Shown: positions 31,861-44,447, counted from the stretch's first letter. The stretch is DNA of 64,000 nucleotides from Takakia lepidozioides (GCA_030704615.1 CM060733.1:63922001-63986000); one strand, 5' to 3'. Program-made: numbers and translations. The notes: generated by a model from the letters alone, not told the origin.

Positions 31861-33700
31861 TTCGTGGATAGGATAATATCCGGAACTAACGTGTCGTTGT
31901 TGGTGGACACAGGAGCGTCGCACTCCTTCATGACACCGGCAACGGCACAAAAGCTGGACTCCCGACAAGTGACGTGGGGGCCTCTATTGAGGTGCGTTCT
32001 GCCAAAGGAGAACCGCAATTGGCGACAAGGTTGGCGTTTGATGTTCCTCTTCAACTGGGGAGTTGGGAGGGACGTGAGAACTTCACCATCTGCGAGATCG
32101 ATGGAGTGGATCTCATTTTGGGGATGACCTTTTTGAGCAAATCCGGAGCGGTCATAGATGGCCGCAAGAGAGTAGTCACGTTGCCATGTGGGAATGGTGG
32201 CGAGGTCTTACGAGTGTCGGAAACGCCCAAACCCGTGGGAGGGCGAATAAACCTCATGTCAGCAAGGGAGTGGGCCGTGGAGGAGGCACACGAGCCCCAA
32301 TTTTTGCTTTATATTAGAGAAGTGAAGGGAGAAGGCGATGGGGAGCCGAGCCCAGATTGGATCAAGGGGATTTTGGAGAAATACCAGGATGTGATGCCGG
32401 AGGATTTACCAAGCGGCTTGCCACCGCGAAGAGGAGTTGACCACAAGATTGAGGTGATACCGGGATCGGAACCGCCTGCCAAGGCGCCCTACCGGTTGAG
32501 CCACAGAGAGTTGGTCGAGCTGAAGACTCAGCTCAAAGATCTAATGTCAAAGGGGTACATACGGCCGAGTAAGTCACCTTACGGAGCCCCGGTGCTATTC
32601 GCAGACAAGAAGGATGGGACGCTGCAGATGTGTGTCGATTACAGGGCTTGATAAGGTGACTATAAAAAACCGGTACCCTTTGCCAAGGATCGACGACCTT
32701 TTCGATCGGTTGGCAGGAGCGAAGTATTTCAGCCGGATCGATCTGCGCTCCGGCTATCATCAAATTCGAGTGGCGGAAGGAGATGAGGAGAAGACCGCGT
32801 GCATGACAAGGTATGGTTCATATGAGTTCTTGGTGATGCCTTTTGGACTCACCAACGCTCCCGCGACCTTTAGCACGCTGATGAACAGCCTTTTTCAGGA
32901 GTGGTTGGATGACTTTGTGATCGTGTACATCGACGACATCTTGGTGTATTCGAAAACAAAGGAGGAGCACCTGGAGCACCTCAAAAGGGTGTTCCAGAAA
33001 TTGCGGGAAGGGAAGCTGTATGCCAAAGCTTCAAAGTGCGAATTCGGGGTCACAAAAGTGGAGTTCCTGGGGCATGTGATTACACAGGATGGGATCAGAA
33101 TGGATGACAGGAAGGTGAGGGCAATCTTGGACTGGGAGCCTCCGACTTCGGTCCCGGGAGTGCGATCCTTCCTAGGACTCGCCTCCTATTACCGGAAGTA
33201 TGTGAGAAATTTCGCCAAGATCGCGGGGCCGCTGTCAGACCTTCTGTGTAAATCCAAAGTCTGGGCATGGAACACCGTTTGTGGCCAAGCTTTTGCTGAA
33301 TTGAAGCAGCGGATGGCGGAAGCTCCAGTCTTGAAAATCCCGGAGTTCGATCGTCCGTTCGAGATTCATACAGATGCGTCGGACTTCGCGATTGGGGGTG
33401 TACTGATGCAAGATGGACGCCCAGTGGCTTACGAAAGTAAGAAACTGAATGAAGTGGAGCGACGATGGCCGACGCACGAGAAAGTGATGAAGGTGGTGGT
33501 GCACTGTCTTGAGCTTTGGCGCCACTATGTTGGTTCCAACCCAGTGAAGGTGTTCACGGACAATGTCACGGTGAAGTATTTGCCACGCAGCCCAAGTTGT
33601 CCCCAAAACAACTTAGGTGGCAAGATACTTTGGCGGTGTTCGACGTGGATATCCAGTACAAACCGGGACGGGACAACGTGGTGGCCGATGCCTTAAGTAG
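31860..33700 (+). pseudogene. Copy A protease, reverse transcriptase and RNase H
   Basis: VDTGAS at 31,902-31,919 marks the aspartic protease. A frameshift near 31,975 precedes LILGMTFL. KAPYRLSHRELVELK opens the RT. A one-base loss at 32,650 (GCTTGATAAGG) breaks the frame. [24 protein letters not shown] and VYIDDIL (YIDD at 32,926) follow. RNase H begins at about 33,290 with [13 protein letters not shown] at 33,366. A further shift lies at about 33,585. Order PR-RT-RH is that of Ty3/gypsy pol. Confidence 0.9.
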
Positions 33701-35192
33701 AAAGCAGCAGCTCCTGTTGGTGTACAGGGGCGAGACGGCGCTCCAAAGGAAGATCCGGAAGGCTTGCCGAAAGGATGAGCTGGCAAAGTCCGTGATGCAG
33801 GACTTGAGGATGGGGGTTAAATCGCAGTTCCACTTGCAAAATGGACTGCTCTGGTATAAGCAAAAGCGTCTCTAAGTGCCGAAGGGAGGGATCAGAGATA
33901 GCCTCTTGAGAGAATGCCATGATAGCCCACTTGCGGGCCACGGCGGAGCCAAGCGCACTGCGGCACTCTTGAAGAAAGAGTATTTCTGGCCCAAACTGAG
34001 GGAGGAGGTAGAGGAGTATGTCAAGACATGCACCACATGCCAACAAAACCAGAGCGAGTACAAAAAGCAAGCGGGGCTGTTACAACCCTTGTCGATTCCA
34101 AAGGGGACTTGGGAAAGCGTCTCGATGGATTTCATGACTGCTATGCCGCTGTCAAAATGATTCGATGCAATCATGGTGGTGGTGGATAGGTTCAATAAAA
34201 TGGATCATTTCATCCCCACCAAGGAGACGGCAACGGCGTAGGAAACAGGGCGACTTTACTTCGCCCACGTCTTAAAGCATCATGGAGTCCCGAAGGATAT
34301 TGTCTCGGACCGCGATCCAAAGTTTACGAATAAATTTTGGAGGGCACTTTGGAAGAAGATGGGGACGAGGCTGAAGATGAGCACCGCCTTCCGACCTACG
34401 ACTGACGGCCAAACAGAAAGAGTGAATTCCGTAGTGAAGCAGATCTTGCGGAATTACGTGTCGGCAGACCAAACAGACTGGGTGGAACACTTAGACGCGG
34501 CAGAGTTTTGTTATAATAACACAGAACACTCCGCAACGGGAGTTTCCCCTTTCGTATTGGTCTATGGAAAAGCACCTCTGGTGCCGACAAGTTGGGCCGC
34601 CCAGGACGTTGAGGAACCGGCAGTAGCGGCGGGTCTGGAAGAACGCGAGCGTTTGTTGAAGCTCGCAAAGTACAACATTGCCAAAGCTAGGAAACGGTAT
34701 GAAAGGCAGGCGAATCGGAAGCGGAGGGAAGTGAAGTTTGAGGCAGGCACGGAGGTCTAGTTGAACATCAAGAATTTCCGACTACCTCCGGAAGTGAGTC
34801 CAAAATTCGTACCTTCGTATGCGGGACCCTTTCGCATCCGGAAGATTATGAATGAGGATGTGTATGAATTGGAGCTGTCGGCAAACAGCAAGGTGCATCC
34901 AGTATTCCACGTCTCCCTTTTGAAGCCTTACTTCAAAGATGAAGCGCGTCCGAATCGGCATCAAGTGTTGCGTCCGCCACCTGTGCTGTTGGATCATGAA
35001 AATGAACCCGAGTACGAGGTGGAGGCAGTACTTAAGTCGAGGAGGTTCAAGAACCAAGAAACGGAGTATCTCGTCAAATGGAAGGGCTATCATCATGTGG
35101 AGGCATCTTGGGTGCGTGCCTCAGAAATGGGAAACGCATCCGAGGCGGTTGCAGTTTTCGAAGGGCGACCTCAAAAGCGGAAGAAGCGTTGA
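33700..35192 (+). pseudogene. Copy A integrase with chromodomain
   Basis: HHCC zinc finger: [15 protein letters not shown] and CTTCQQN. Catalytic D, D and E occur in [16 protein letters not shown] and TDGQTERV. Stops: TAA at about 33,872, TGA 34,156, TAG 34,239 and TAG 34,758; the related minus-strand copy has Tyr, Gly, Gln and Trp there. The C-terminus (35,005-35,190) is a chromodomain, YEVEAVLKSR...YLVKWKGY, which targets integration to modified histones in chromoviruses. The final basic residues end at 35,192. Confidence 0.9.
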
Positions 35193-35211
35193 TGGGGACA
35201 TCAACCTTGGA

Positions 35212-35226
35212 GTGTGGGGGAGGAAA
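35212..35226 (+). other. Polypurine tract, copy A
   Basis: GTGTGGGGGAGGAAA directly precedes the 3' LTR start TGCATGC. Primes plus-strand synthesis in LTR elements. Confidence 0.75.
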
Positions 35227-36810
35227 TGCATGCTTAGCCCGGCTTAGCTAGCGTAGGAATCCGATTGCAAAAACTTGTATTGTACAAAAATTTGTTATAA
35301 AGGAAATGGGTTCCAAATGTTGTGCTTCCTATTTTGTTTGGAATGGTGATGCATGGTGTGGTTGGCTAGTGTGTAGAATGCATGCTAGCTTACAAAAGTG
35401 GGAGAGGTAAATTGGGTTAACCGTGTGTTTGCGCAGTGCCGAAATCAGGTGACTCCCATCCAAGGGGCAAGGAAACTTGCGCCTTCTTTAGGAGTTCACG
35501 TGCTAGTGCGCGTACTATAACTGCGCTACCGAGGGGGTTGCCTTGTAGTGCGGGCTAATGCGGAAGCTACGTGCTTCCGTTCACGTACTATAATCGTGTA
35601 GCCTCGGGACGAAGTCGTAGTGCGGCTTTGGCGTGTTCCCGTACCTCAGGCCAGCATTCCAAGGCGGACCCAATTGTAGTGATTGGGGCGCGCGGTTGGT
35701 TCAAGGTTATCGTCCTAGCCAAAGAGGGTTCGAGGTAAACCCTTGCTCAAGGTGATGCCACAAGCGACATCATGAGCGGTCGCAAGCAATGTTGTTGCAG
35801 TAAGGCGATTCGATCCTCGGGGAGGATCGTTCCTTGGCCTTGAAGTAGGCCAAGAAGAGTGCACTGGGAGGAGCTTGAGAGGCTCCACCCTTGGCCGGGA
35901 CTTGGAGGAAGTCGGCCGAACTAGCTAGTGGAGAGTAGAGTCAAGTGTGGGATTTGGTTCTTTGCCATGGGACGCCATGGTACGGAAACAAACTCCTTGA
36001 TGTGGGACGCCACAACTTGGATGTTCGTTTCCACAAAATGGACAAGCCGATGAGGACATCGACTCCCTGTTGGTAGGGATGTGTGTCCCGGCCCTTTGCC
36101 TTGAAGGCAGGGGGGTCGGGACACAGAAGGGGCTGCCCCTGTGGTGGGGGCAGTGGCAGCGATAGGTATGGGGGGCTGAAGCACCCTTGAGTGCCCAAGG
36201 CACTCAAGGAGGCGGAGGCGCTCACTAGGTGGAGCCTCGCACACCGGGTTGCGGTGGGGGTGGCTCCACAAGGGGTGGTGGTAGCTTAGCGGGACTTAGT
36301 GGGGGTGGCATACGACTCACCCTGGGGTGGAGACCTCGTGGTGGGAGTCGTGGGGAGTCTTGGGACTCATCACGGTCCATAGGGGCCGTGGTGGGTGGGC
36401 CAAGACTCATCGCGACTCATCACCGGGAGTCGAGGGTATTCATGGTGGTTCGCCATAAAATGGCATGGTTGTTTGTGAAACCCCCGCGGACAGCTACAGA
36501 AGTATATATAGGGAGTAGTAACCCCGAGAACGGTGCAAGCCCGTTGGTGACCAAAAACTAGTGAGTAAGCGAGCGAGCCGGAAAGCGACCAAAGAGTGGG
36601 GAGCTGTTCCGGACTGCCAACTACCAAAGGGAATTCCGCTGGTTCCAAATCGTTGGAGGGTTCTTTGGGAGATCAAGGGGGGGAACGTTTTGTCCCGGTG
36701 AGCAGCCGAAGCTCCAAGTTGGCCCGGCGGCCAGGTTGGGAGTTAGGCGTGCGCATCAAGCGAGTAACTATGACTTGAGGGGGGAGCTTACCGAAGTGAG
36801 GTGGGCGACA
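35227..36810 (+). mobile_element. Copy A 3' LTR (1,584 bp)
   Basis: Begins TGCATGCTTAGCC and ends GCGACA. The second part matches the truncated 5' LTR, and the whole matches the reverse complement of 41,189-42,702. A TATATATA box near 36,505 may be the promoter, repeated at 30,280 in the 5' LTR. The segment 35,440-35,640 contains tandem words 'gta(c/g)tataa(t/c)...gt'. Confidence 0.85.
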
Positions 36811-36940
36811 CCGGGTGCAAAAGTAGCCCCATCGTTACTCGCCTTCCTGCAATCCATGGCTTCAATTGGGTGTCCATGGCATCGAACTCCCGTTAGCTAG
36901 ACCTTGGATCACTTGTCAACCTCCCCACTGTCATGCCCCA
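36811..36940 (-). other. Short segment between copy A and the PHD element
   Basis: 130 bases with no LTR boundary I can define. Probably the 3' untranslated part of the PHD element cut by copy A. Confidence 0.35.
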
Positions 36941-38281
36941 CTACCTCTGTCCAAGGCATCGTGGATACAACCATTCTCCACTAGGAACCTCCTCAAGTGG
37001 CGGTGTCAAGCATCCCATGTGCCACCCCTTTGAGCATTTGTCGCACACCAACATGGTCGCGGCACCACCAGCATGCCCACATAGCATGCAACGCAACCCT
37101 GCAGGTACCACTGCAAGGTTGTGATCTATCCTCCAATCCACATGTGGAAGGTGACATGGCGCACAATTGCGCACATGGTCCTTCCATACCATGCCATCTC
37201 GACCCTCCAGAATCAACACTCTTGAAAGCAACACCTCCTGGACCCTTAGAATCACACGACGTGCTGTGACATCCAAGGTCGTAGACGCTGTCTGTTGCAG
37301 ATACATATAGTCCCCAGGATGGAAACGCCAAACACTTGGCCGATATCCCCCTCCACGTATAGTGGCGTACCTCAATGTGTCTCGGTGTTGGGCAATAGCA
37401 AGGTTCTCAAAAGCCATAGGCATGACTCTCTTGAACAACTCTGCCCGTTGGGCACATGCTTGTGTCCACACATCCGGATCATCAAGGTTGAGGACTACTG
37501 CAGTCTCCCTGCAAATAGATGCAGGCAAATCTGGTTCTCGGCCAAAGAGAAGGAAATAAGGCGAGAACAAGGCAAGTGATGATTGCTTGCTAAACCTGTA
37601 ACCCATGGCCAACCAATGTAGCCGAGGGTCCCAATCTCCCAAGTGTCCCTTCTGCAAGCCATACTTACGCAAGCCTCTCTTGACTGTTTGCACAACCCTC
37701 TCGGCCAAGCCATTAGCCTCGGGATGATCCCGAGAAGTAGTGCGGTGATCTATCAAGGCTTGCTCACACAAAGCCTGAAACTCTCCCAAGAACTCTCTCC
37801 CTTGGTCCGTGAGTACCTCGGCTGGAGCACCAAATTGGCTAAGCACTCGATCTAAGAATGCATACGCAGCCCCCTCACTTGCCTTGTCAGGCAATGCCAC
37901 CAGTTCAATCCATTTGGAGAAATGTTCCACCATCACCAGCACATACTTGTTATGGCGAATCGTTAGTGGCAATGGGCCTGCGAAGTCAATACTCCAACGA
38001 TAGCCCAAACCCATAATGGGTAAAGGATGCAATTGTGGAGTAGGTGCATTGAAAGAAGCCCGCACTCTATCACACACCATGCACCTTGTCACTAACTGTT
38101 GCACATCCGTGTGCATGCCCCGCCACCAATACTGTCCTTGCAGCAAACTATGAGTGCGCCGCACCCCAAAATGTCCCAACTCCTCATGGGCATGGCGTAC
38201 CAATCGCGCTTGTTGTGTTGGATGAGGCACAATCCTCACTCATCCATCCTCCCATACTCGGAGTAGGTGAGTCCCCTCCTA
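36941..38281 (-). pseudogene. Ty3/gypsy integrase ending in a PHD-finger-like domain
   Basis: The frame from 38,239 gives 432 residues. The zinc domain has His and CMVC (C53, C56). The catalytic triad is D85 (SIDFAGPL), D145 (LTDQGREF) and E180 (NGLAERVV). GREPDLP and a beta-rich C-terminal domain follow. Residues 384-428 read C-x2-C-x11-C-x2-C-x4-H-x2-C, then GEW and a final C428: a C4HC3 PHD finger in which the seventh ligand is Tyr425 instead of Cys. A TGA at about 38,242 and a TAG near 38,281 interrupt the link to RNase H. PHD fingers read histone H3 tails, so a targeting role like that of chromodomains is inferred. Confidence 0.85.
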
Positions 38282-39540
38282 CTTGAACCTCTTGGCTCGT
38301 TGTAGGATCCGATCTCTCTCCTTACCAGTCACACTGGCTGTTGTCTCTCTAGTACAAAGGTAGGCCAACACTGCTGGATCTTCATGTACATCCTTAGCAC
38401 CACTAAGCTCCTCACTGATCTCTGGATCGTCATGCACACTATCTTTATGACCAATCACATGGGATGGACCAGCTTGAGCTCCCATTACTAGAATGCATAA
38501 AAAGGCAGATGCGTGCCATCTTGGCACCATCTCCTCATCCGTCTCACCATGCCAACAAGCTCATGTATCATCAAGCTCACTTGTGCATGGATTGCGACTC
38601 AATCCATCCGCATCCCGGTTGACTATTCCGGCTCGATGCACCACCTGGAAGTCGTACTCTTGAAGCATAAGTGCCCACCGTGCAAGCTTCCCTGTAAGCT
38701 TGTCTGACTCCATCAACCACTTCAATGGTTGGTGATCCGTGACAAGGGTGAAGAGATTGCCATAGAGGTAGCATCTAAAATGTGCCACTGCCCATACTGC
38801 AGCTAGACACTCCCCTTCATAGGAACTATACTTCACCTTGGCATCATTGTTTGAGCGGCTAGCATATGCCGCTACGAACTTTCTTCCCTCATCATCCACC
38901 TGTGTGAGCACTGCTCCAATCCCCAACATACTCCAATCCGTATGTAGCTGGAAAGACCGCCCCCGAATAGGCCGCCTCATAATAGGCGCAGAAGTCAATC
39001 GAGCCTTGAGTTCCTCAAAGGCTTCCTCCTGCTCCTCCTCCCACTGCCACTCCTGACCCACCTTGGTCAACTTGGTAAGAGCCTTTGCAATGCTGCTAAT
39101 TATCCCTTGACAAACCGTCGATAATAGTTTGTCAATCCCATGAAAGCATGAACTCTGCTAACATCAATGGGGCGTGGAATGCGTGCAATGGCCTCCACCT
39201 TTGTCTTTTGAACACCCAATCCTCCAGGGTATATCATGTGGCCCAGATACTCAATCTGGCTATGGAAGAACTTGCATTTCCCAAGGTGCAATTTCAACCC
39301 ATGCGCTCTCAAGCGCTCAAACACCACCTGAAGGTGTCTCTCGTGTTCATCAACCGTGGCACTAAAGATGATGATATCATCAATGTAGCACCGGGCGAAG
39401 TCTAGCCCTGCAAGAATCCTATCCATGACCCTCTGAAACTCTCCAGGAGCATTTTTCAACCCAAACGGTAGGAACCGCCATTGGTACAAGCAATCCTTCC
39501 CATGTCGGTCAATCCCCAAGAATGCCGTGATTTTGCTTTT
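38282..39540 (-). pseudogene. PHD-element RNase H and C-terminal RT
   Basis: From 39,519: GIDRHGKDCLYQWRFLPFG, FGLKNAP, RCYIDDIIIFS (the YIDD active site near 39,395) and FMGLTNYYRRFV. After a frame break, from 39,070: FQLHTDWSMLGIGAVL, SSYEGECLAAVWAV and LVTDHQPLKWL, typical of gypsy RNase H. A spacer leads to the integrase. This pol differs strongly from copies A and B and belongs to another lineage. Confidence 0.85.
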
Positions 39541-40425
39541 GGCTGCTGCTCGCAGCCCTGATTTTGGCCCATTTGCTCCTGGTTTGGCATGTTGATGCTT
39601 ACTTTTGACTTATGTTTTGTTGCCGTTGATGGAGCATTTTGGCCTGGCAGGCCTCTCTCTTGAAGCACAACATCTGGACCTTACCTTGGCTTGAATCTTT
39701 GACAACATTGCCTGTGGATTTTTAAACTAGGTACAGTTTTGGCCTTAAAGAGGAATGATGGTTTAAGGTAAAGGCATCAATGATTGTTAGGTTCTAAAGA
39801 AGAGGAGGCCCTGTTTTTAAAGATGGCAGCCTGATAAGGCAATGACCGGCCTCTTTCAGGCCTAGATTTGATGTGGAATGGAGCATAGTGAGGTTCTATT
39901 TGCAGAACATGGCAGCCAAGTGGGCTTGGTCTCGGGCACTCAAAATGTATGTGTGTCCATATCTTGATGTTGTAACATGGCAGGCCTCTCTTCCATGCCA
40001 AAATGCCTTACATGATGCATATCTTGGGGCGACTGTATATGGTATAGAATGAAGTTGCAGTCTGTCTTGTCATGCCCAAAGTGGGTCACTTGGTTGCATG
40101 TTTGGAGTCTGATAAACTGCAAGCTGGTCCATCAAGATGCCTGTGTACATAGGTCTTGAATCTGTATAATGGCAGGCTATTCTTACCTACCCAAGAGGCC
40201 TTGCACGATGCATGTCTTGGGGTACTTACAATTGGCCAAATGTGAAGCTGCAATATGGTTTGTCATGCCCAAGAAGTTTACTTGGCTGCATGCCTGAAAT
40301 GTAATTAATTGTAGTCTGGTCCTTCAAGGTGCTTGTGTGTACATTCCCTGAATCTGTTGTAGGGCAGGCTGTTACCTACCCATGGAGCCTTGCATGGTGC
40401 TTGTCTTGGGTCACTTCAAGGTACC
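39541..40425. repeat. About 0.9-kb insertion with 190-bp tandem repeat inside the RT
   Basis: The RT frame stops after LPIKEAG near 40,425 and resumes with TAFLGIDRHGKD near 39,535. Between them are at least three diverged units of about 190 bases, with landmarks 'atcttgggg(c/t)gac..', 'gtcttggggtactt' and 'gtcttgggtcactt' near 40,021, 40,209 and 40,401, and shared 'ggcaggct/cc...ctaccca...ccttgca.gatgc'. No coding sequence, no TSD I can define. Confidence 0.7.
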
Positions 40426-41188
40426 CAGCCTCTTTGATTGGCAATTGGTGGTAACCGGATCGCAAGTCCAATGTGCTAAACACCTTTGCATGCCCAATGG
40501 CATCAAAGATCTCCTCTAGAGTTGGCATGGTATATCTATCGGACTTAGTCTGACGGTTCACAGGACGGTAGTCCCCACACATCCTCCTTTCTGTCCAATT
40601 GCCATAGATATCCTTCTTAGCTGGCATCACCGTTGCCAAGGCATACTCCCCGCCTGACAACTCCACCAATCCAGCTTCGAACAACTCCATTATCCGTGAC
40701 TGGATCAAAGACCTCTCCATATCACTATACTTGTAGGGCCTTCAAAAAATTGACGTGTCACTTGCCAAATCAATACGAATCTCCTAGCCCTTCAAACTCC
40801 CCAAATCCTTCAAACCAAAGGCAAAGCAATTTCTATAAGCCTTTAGAAATCGTTGGATCCTCCACCTCTCTCCTCCGGTGACTGTAGGTCCAACATCTGG
40901 TTCCCAGTTGTCCTCAGTGACTGCAACCTTGGGTACACCAGGCTTGGAAGTAGGAGACGCATCCTTTGGTTGCTAAATAGCAACCTATTGGGTTTTATCC
41001 GCCCACCCTGACCGTGGCGTAGCCTCCACTTGCTCCGCCATAGCCACCTTGAGAACATCCTCTGGGGAAGAAACATTCTCAACCTCTTCAAAAACATTGG
41101 CCACCTTGGTCTCCAACTGATCCTCAGTGTATGGTTCTCCCCACTCCTCATACTGCTGCTTGAGAGATCCAATGACTCTCTCTTTGCA
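40426..41188 (-). pseudogene. PHD-element RT N-terminus and upstream pol
   Basis: One frame from 41,188 to 40,426. It includes acidic sequence (EDQLETKVANVFEEVENV), a region with FLKAYRNCFAFGLKDLGSLKG, and RT start SRIMELFEAGLVELSGGEYALATVMPAKKD split here by position, RRMCGDYRPVN and [15 protein letters not shown]. Two TAGs, then a TAG and a TGA, interrupt it, all at likely former CAG or CGA codons. At 41,188 it abuts the LTR of copy B, so copy B lies within this element. Confidence 0.75.
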
Positions 41189-42702
41189 TGTCGCGCACCT
41201 CACTTCGGTAAGCTCCCCCTCAAGTCATAGTTACTCGCTTTGATGCGCGCGCCTGACTCCCAACCTGGCCGCCTGGCCAACTTGGAGCTTCAGCTGCTCA
41301 CCGGGGCATAACGGTCCCCCTTTGTTCTCCCAAAGAACCCTCCACCGATTTGGAACCAGCGGGAATTCCCTTTGGTAGTTGGCAGTCCGGAACAGCTCTC
41401 CACTCTTTGGTCGCTTTCCGGCTCGCTCGCTCACTCACTAGTTTTTGGTCACCAACGGGCTTGCACCGTTCTCGGGGTTACTACTCCCTATATATACTTC
41501 TGTAGCTGTCCGCGGGGGTTTCACAACCAGCCATGCCATTTTATGGCGAACCACCACGAAAACCCTCGACTCCCACCACGAGGTCTCCGCCCCCATGGTG
41601 AGTCTCATGCCACCCCCACTAAGTCCCGCTAAGCTACCACCACCCCTTGTGGAGCCACCCCCACCGCAACCCGGTGTGCGGGGCTCCACCTAGTGAGCGC
41701 CTCCGCTTCCCTGAGTGCCTTGGGCACTCAAGGGTGCTTCAGCCCCCCATACCTATCGCTGCCGTTGCCCCCACCACAGGGGCAGCCCCTCATGTGTCCC
41801 GACCCCCTGCCCTCAAGGCAAAGGGCAACACACACCCCTACCAACAGGGAGTCGATGTCCTCATCAACTTGTCAATTTTGTAGAAACGAACATCCAAGTT
41901 GTGGCGTCCCACATCAAGGAGTTTGTTTCCGTACCATGGCGTCCCATGGCTAAGAACCAAACCCCACACTTGACTATACTCTCCACTAGCTAGTTCGGCC
42001 GACTTCCTCCAAGTCCCGGCCAAAGGTGGAGCCTCTCCAGCTCTCCCAGTGCACTCTTCTTGGCCTACTTCAAGGCCAAGGAACGATCCTCCTCGAGGAT
42101 CGAATCGCCTTACTGCAACAACATTGCTTGCGACCGCTCATGATGCCGCTTTTGGCATCACCTTGAGCAAGGGTTCCCTGGAACCCTCTTTGACTAGGAA
42201 GATAACCTTGAACCAACCGTGCGCCCCAATCACTACAATTGGGTCCGCCTTGGAATGCTGGCCTGAGGTACGGGAACACGCCAAAGCCGCACTACGACTT
42301 CGTCTCGAGGCTACACGATTATAGTACGTGAACGGAAGCACGTAGCTTCCGCGTTAGCCCGCACTACAAGGCAACCCCCTCGGTAGCGCAGTTATAGTAC
42401 GCGCACGCGCCAGGTGTGCACTAGCACATGAACTCCCAAAGAAGGCGCAAGTTTCCTTGCCCCTTAGATGGGGGTCACCCGATTTCGGCACTACGCAAAT
42501 ACACGATTAACCCAATTTACCTCTCCCACTTTTATAAGCTAGCATGCATTCTACACACTAGCCAACCATACCATGCATCACCATTCCAAACAAAATAGGA
42601 CGCACAACATTTGGAATCCATTTCATTTATAGCACGTTTTGTACAATCCAAGTTTTTTTTGCAATCGGATTCCTAAGCTAGCTAAGCCGGGCTAAGCATG
42701 CA
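41189..42702 (-). mobile_element. Chromovirus copy B 3' LTR (1,514 bp, minus orientation)
   Basis: The reverse complement matches the copy A 3' LTR from end to end (TGCATGC at 42,702 to GCGACA at 41,189), with a deletion of about 70 bases near 41,585. A purine tract (seen as TTTCCTCCCCCAC at 42,703-42,715) precedes it, so this is the 3' LTR of a minus-strand element. Confidence 0.85.
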
Positions 42703-42719
42703 TTTCCTCCCCCACGCTC

Positions 42720-43500
42720 CAAGGTTGATGTCCCCATCAACGCTTCTTCCGCTTTTGAGGTCGCCCTTCGAAAACTGCGACCGCCTCGGATGCGTTTCCC
42801 ATTTATGAGGCACGCACCCAAGATGCCTCCACATGATGATAGCCCTTCCATTTCACGAGATACTCCGTTTCTCGGTTCTTGAACCTCCTTGACTTAAGTA
42901 TTGCCTCCACCTCGTACTCACGTTCATTTTCATGATCCAACAGCATAGGTGGCGGACGCAACACTTGATGCCGATTCGGACGCGCTTCATCTTTGAAGTA
43001 AGGCTTCAAAAGGGAGACATGGAATACTGGGTGCACCTTGCTGTTTGCCGGCAGCTCCAATTCATACACATCCTCATTCATAACCTTCCGAATGCGAAAG
43101 GGTCCCGCATACGGAGGTACGAACTTCGGACTCACTTCCGGAGGTAGTCGGAAATTCTTGATGTTCAACCAGACCTCCATGCCTGCCTCAAACTTCACTT
43201 CCCTCCGCTTCCGATTCGCCTGCCTTTCATACCGTTTCCTAGCTTTGGCAATGTTGTACTTTGCGAGCTTCAACAAATGCTCGCGTTCTTCTAGTACTGC
43301 CGCTACTGCCGGTTCCTCAACGTCTTGGGCGGCCCAACTTGTCGGCACCAGAGGTGCTTTTCCATAGACCAATACGAAAGGGGAAACTCCCGTTGCGGAG
43401 TGTTCTGTGTTATTATAACAGAACTCTGCCGCGTCTAAGTGTTCCACCCAGTCTGTTTGGTCTGCCGACACGTAATTCCGCAAGATCTGCTTCACTACGG
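42720..43500 (-). pseudogene. Copy B integrase C-terminus and chromodomain
   Basis: From 43,495 the frame gives QILRNYVSADQTDWVEHL, then GKAPLVPTSWA, KVHPVFHVSLLKPYF and YEVEAILKSRR...YLVKWKGY. A TAA at 42,803 cuts the chromodomain tail, where copy A has GAA. Above 43,500 the integrase is interrupted by the solo LTR. Confidence 0.85.
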
Positions 43501-43505
43501 AGTTC

Positions 43506-44442
43506 TGTTAGAGGACTGTCGGGGACTTAGACACTTATACGGGATCTGTAGTGTACCCTTAATTTTTGCACAGACTGAGACCAACAGGAGCCTTAGGGGT
43601 GACAGCAGCGCACTGTAGAGGGGGGTTACACAGCCCGTCACAGTCGTCACAGCCGTCACAGCCAACACAGCCCGTCACAGTCGTCACAGCAGACACAGCC
43701 GACACAGCCGACACAGCCACACAGCCAGTCACAGCCCGACACAGCCAAACACAGTCGCACAGCCAGTCACAGCCCGTCACAGTTTCACACAGCCAGTCAC
43801 AGCTTGACACAGCTGTCATGATCATAGGGAACGAAGAGTAGGACAGGGAACGACTGTGGGGAACAACACCTGCGAAGGGAACATGTTAGTTCACAGACAC
43901 GGTTAGTGAGGGAAACGGTTAGAACCGCGGAGAGGAAGATAAAGGGAGAAACGGGGAATTGAGGGACATCATTCGGAGGAGGACTTCTTGGTGATAGAGG
44001 AGAGGGGATCGGGCAGAGATGAAGAACGGAAATGAAGATAGAGAGATGATGAATAGATGCTTGATATATGCAAGGCTGTAATGATATTGTAGAGGAGATT
44101 AGAGACACAATGGCTTCGGCCTGATACCTGATAAATCATAATCGGATACTTTTACGATACAAACACACTGTGTAGAGAGATCTGAGTGAAGCTGTGGAAT
44201 GAATGGATGAGTTGATGGAATCCAATAGATTGATAAAGCAAACTGATACTTAATTATCAATGGTAAGATAGTTAACATGAATACCAAAAGGGAAACAAAT
44301 AGGAAACACCCCCATGATACACTAGCTGTAGGTCATGACTGATTGTTCTGCGCGGGCTGAGTACTTAGAGATTTCCAACTCTTCAATCTTGGAGTTTCCG
44401 CCTCGAATAGCGAAGGGATGGGTGAGTAAAAGCCGCGCGACA
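43506..44442. mobile_element. Solo LTR (937 bp) inserted in copy B integrase
   Basis: The element starts TGTTAGAGG and ends GCGCGACA and is flanked by AGTTC at 43,501-43,505 and 44,443-44,447. Removing it with one AGTTC rejoins the integrase reading (TERVN on one side, VVKQIL on the other, as in copy A). No internal coding region is present, so it is a solo LTR of another family. It contains a GTCACAGCC minisatellite. Orientation is not certain. Confidence 0.9.
43630..43812 (+). repeat. GTCACAGCC minisatellite
   Basis: About 20 irregular copies of (G/A)(T/A)CACAGCC or GTCACAGTC, 8-10 bases long, within the solo LTR. Confidence 0.85.
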
Positions 44443-44447
44443 AGTTC

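Noticed and set aside
43566-43841. Ser/Gln/Thr-rich protein
   Set aside because: It is the translation of the GTCACAGCC minisatellite in a solo LTR.
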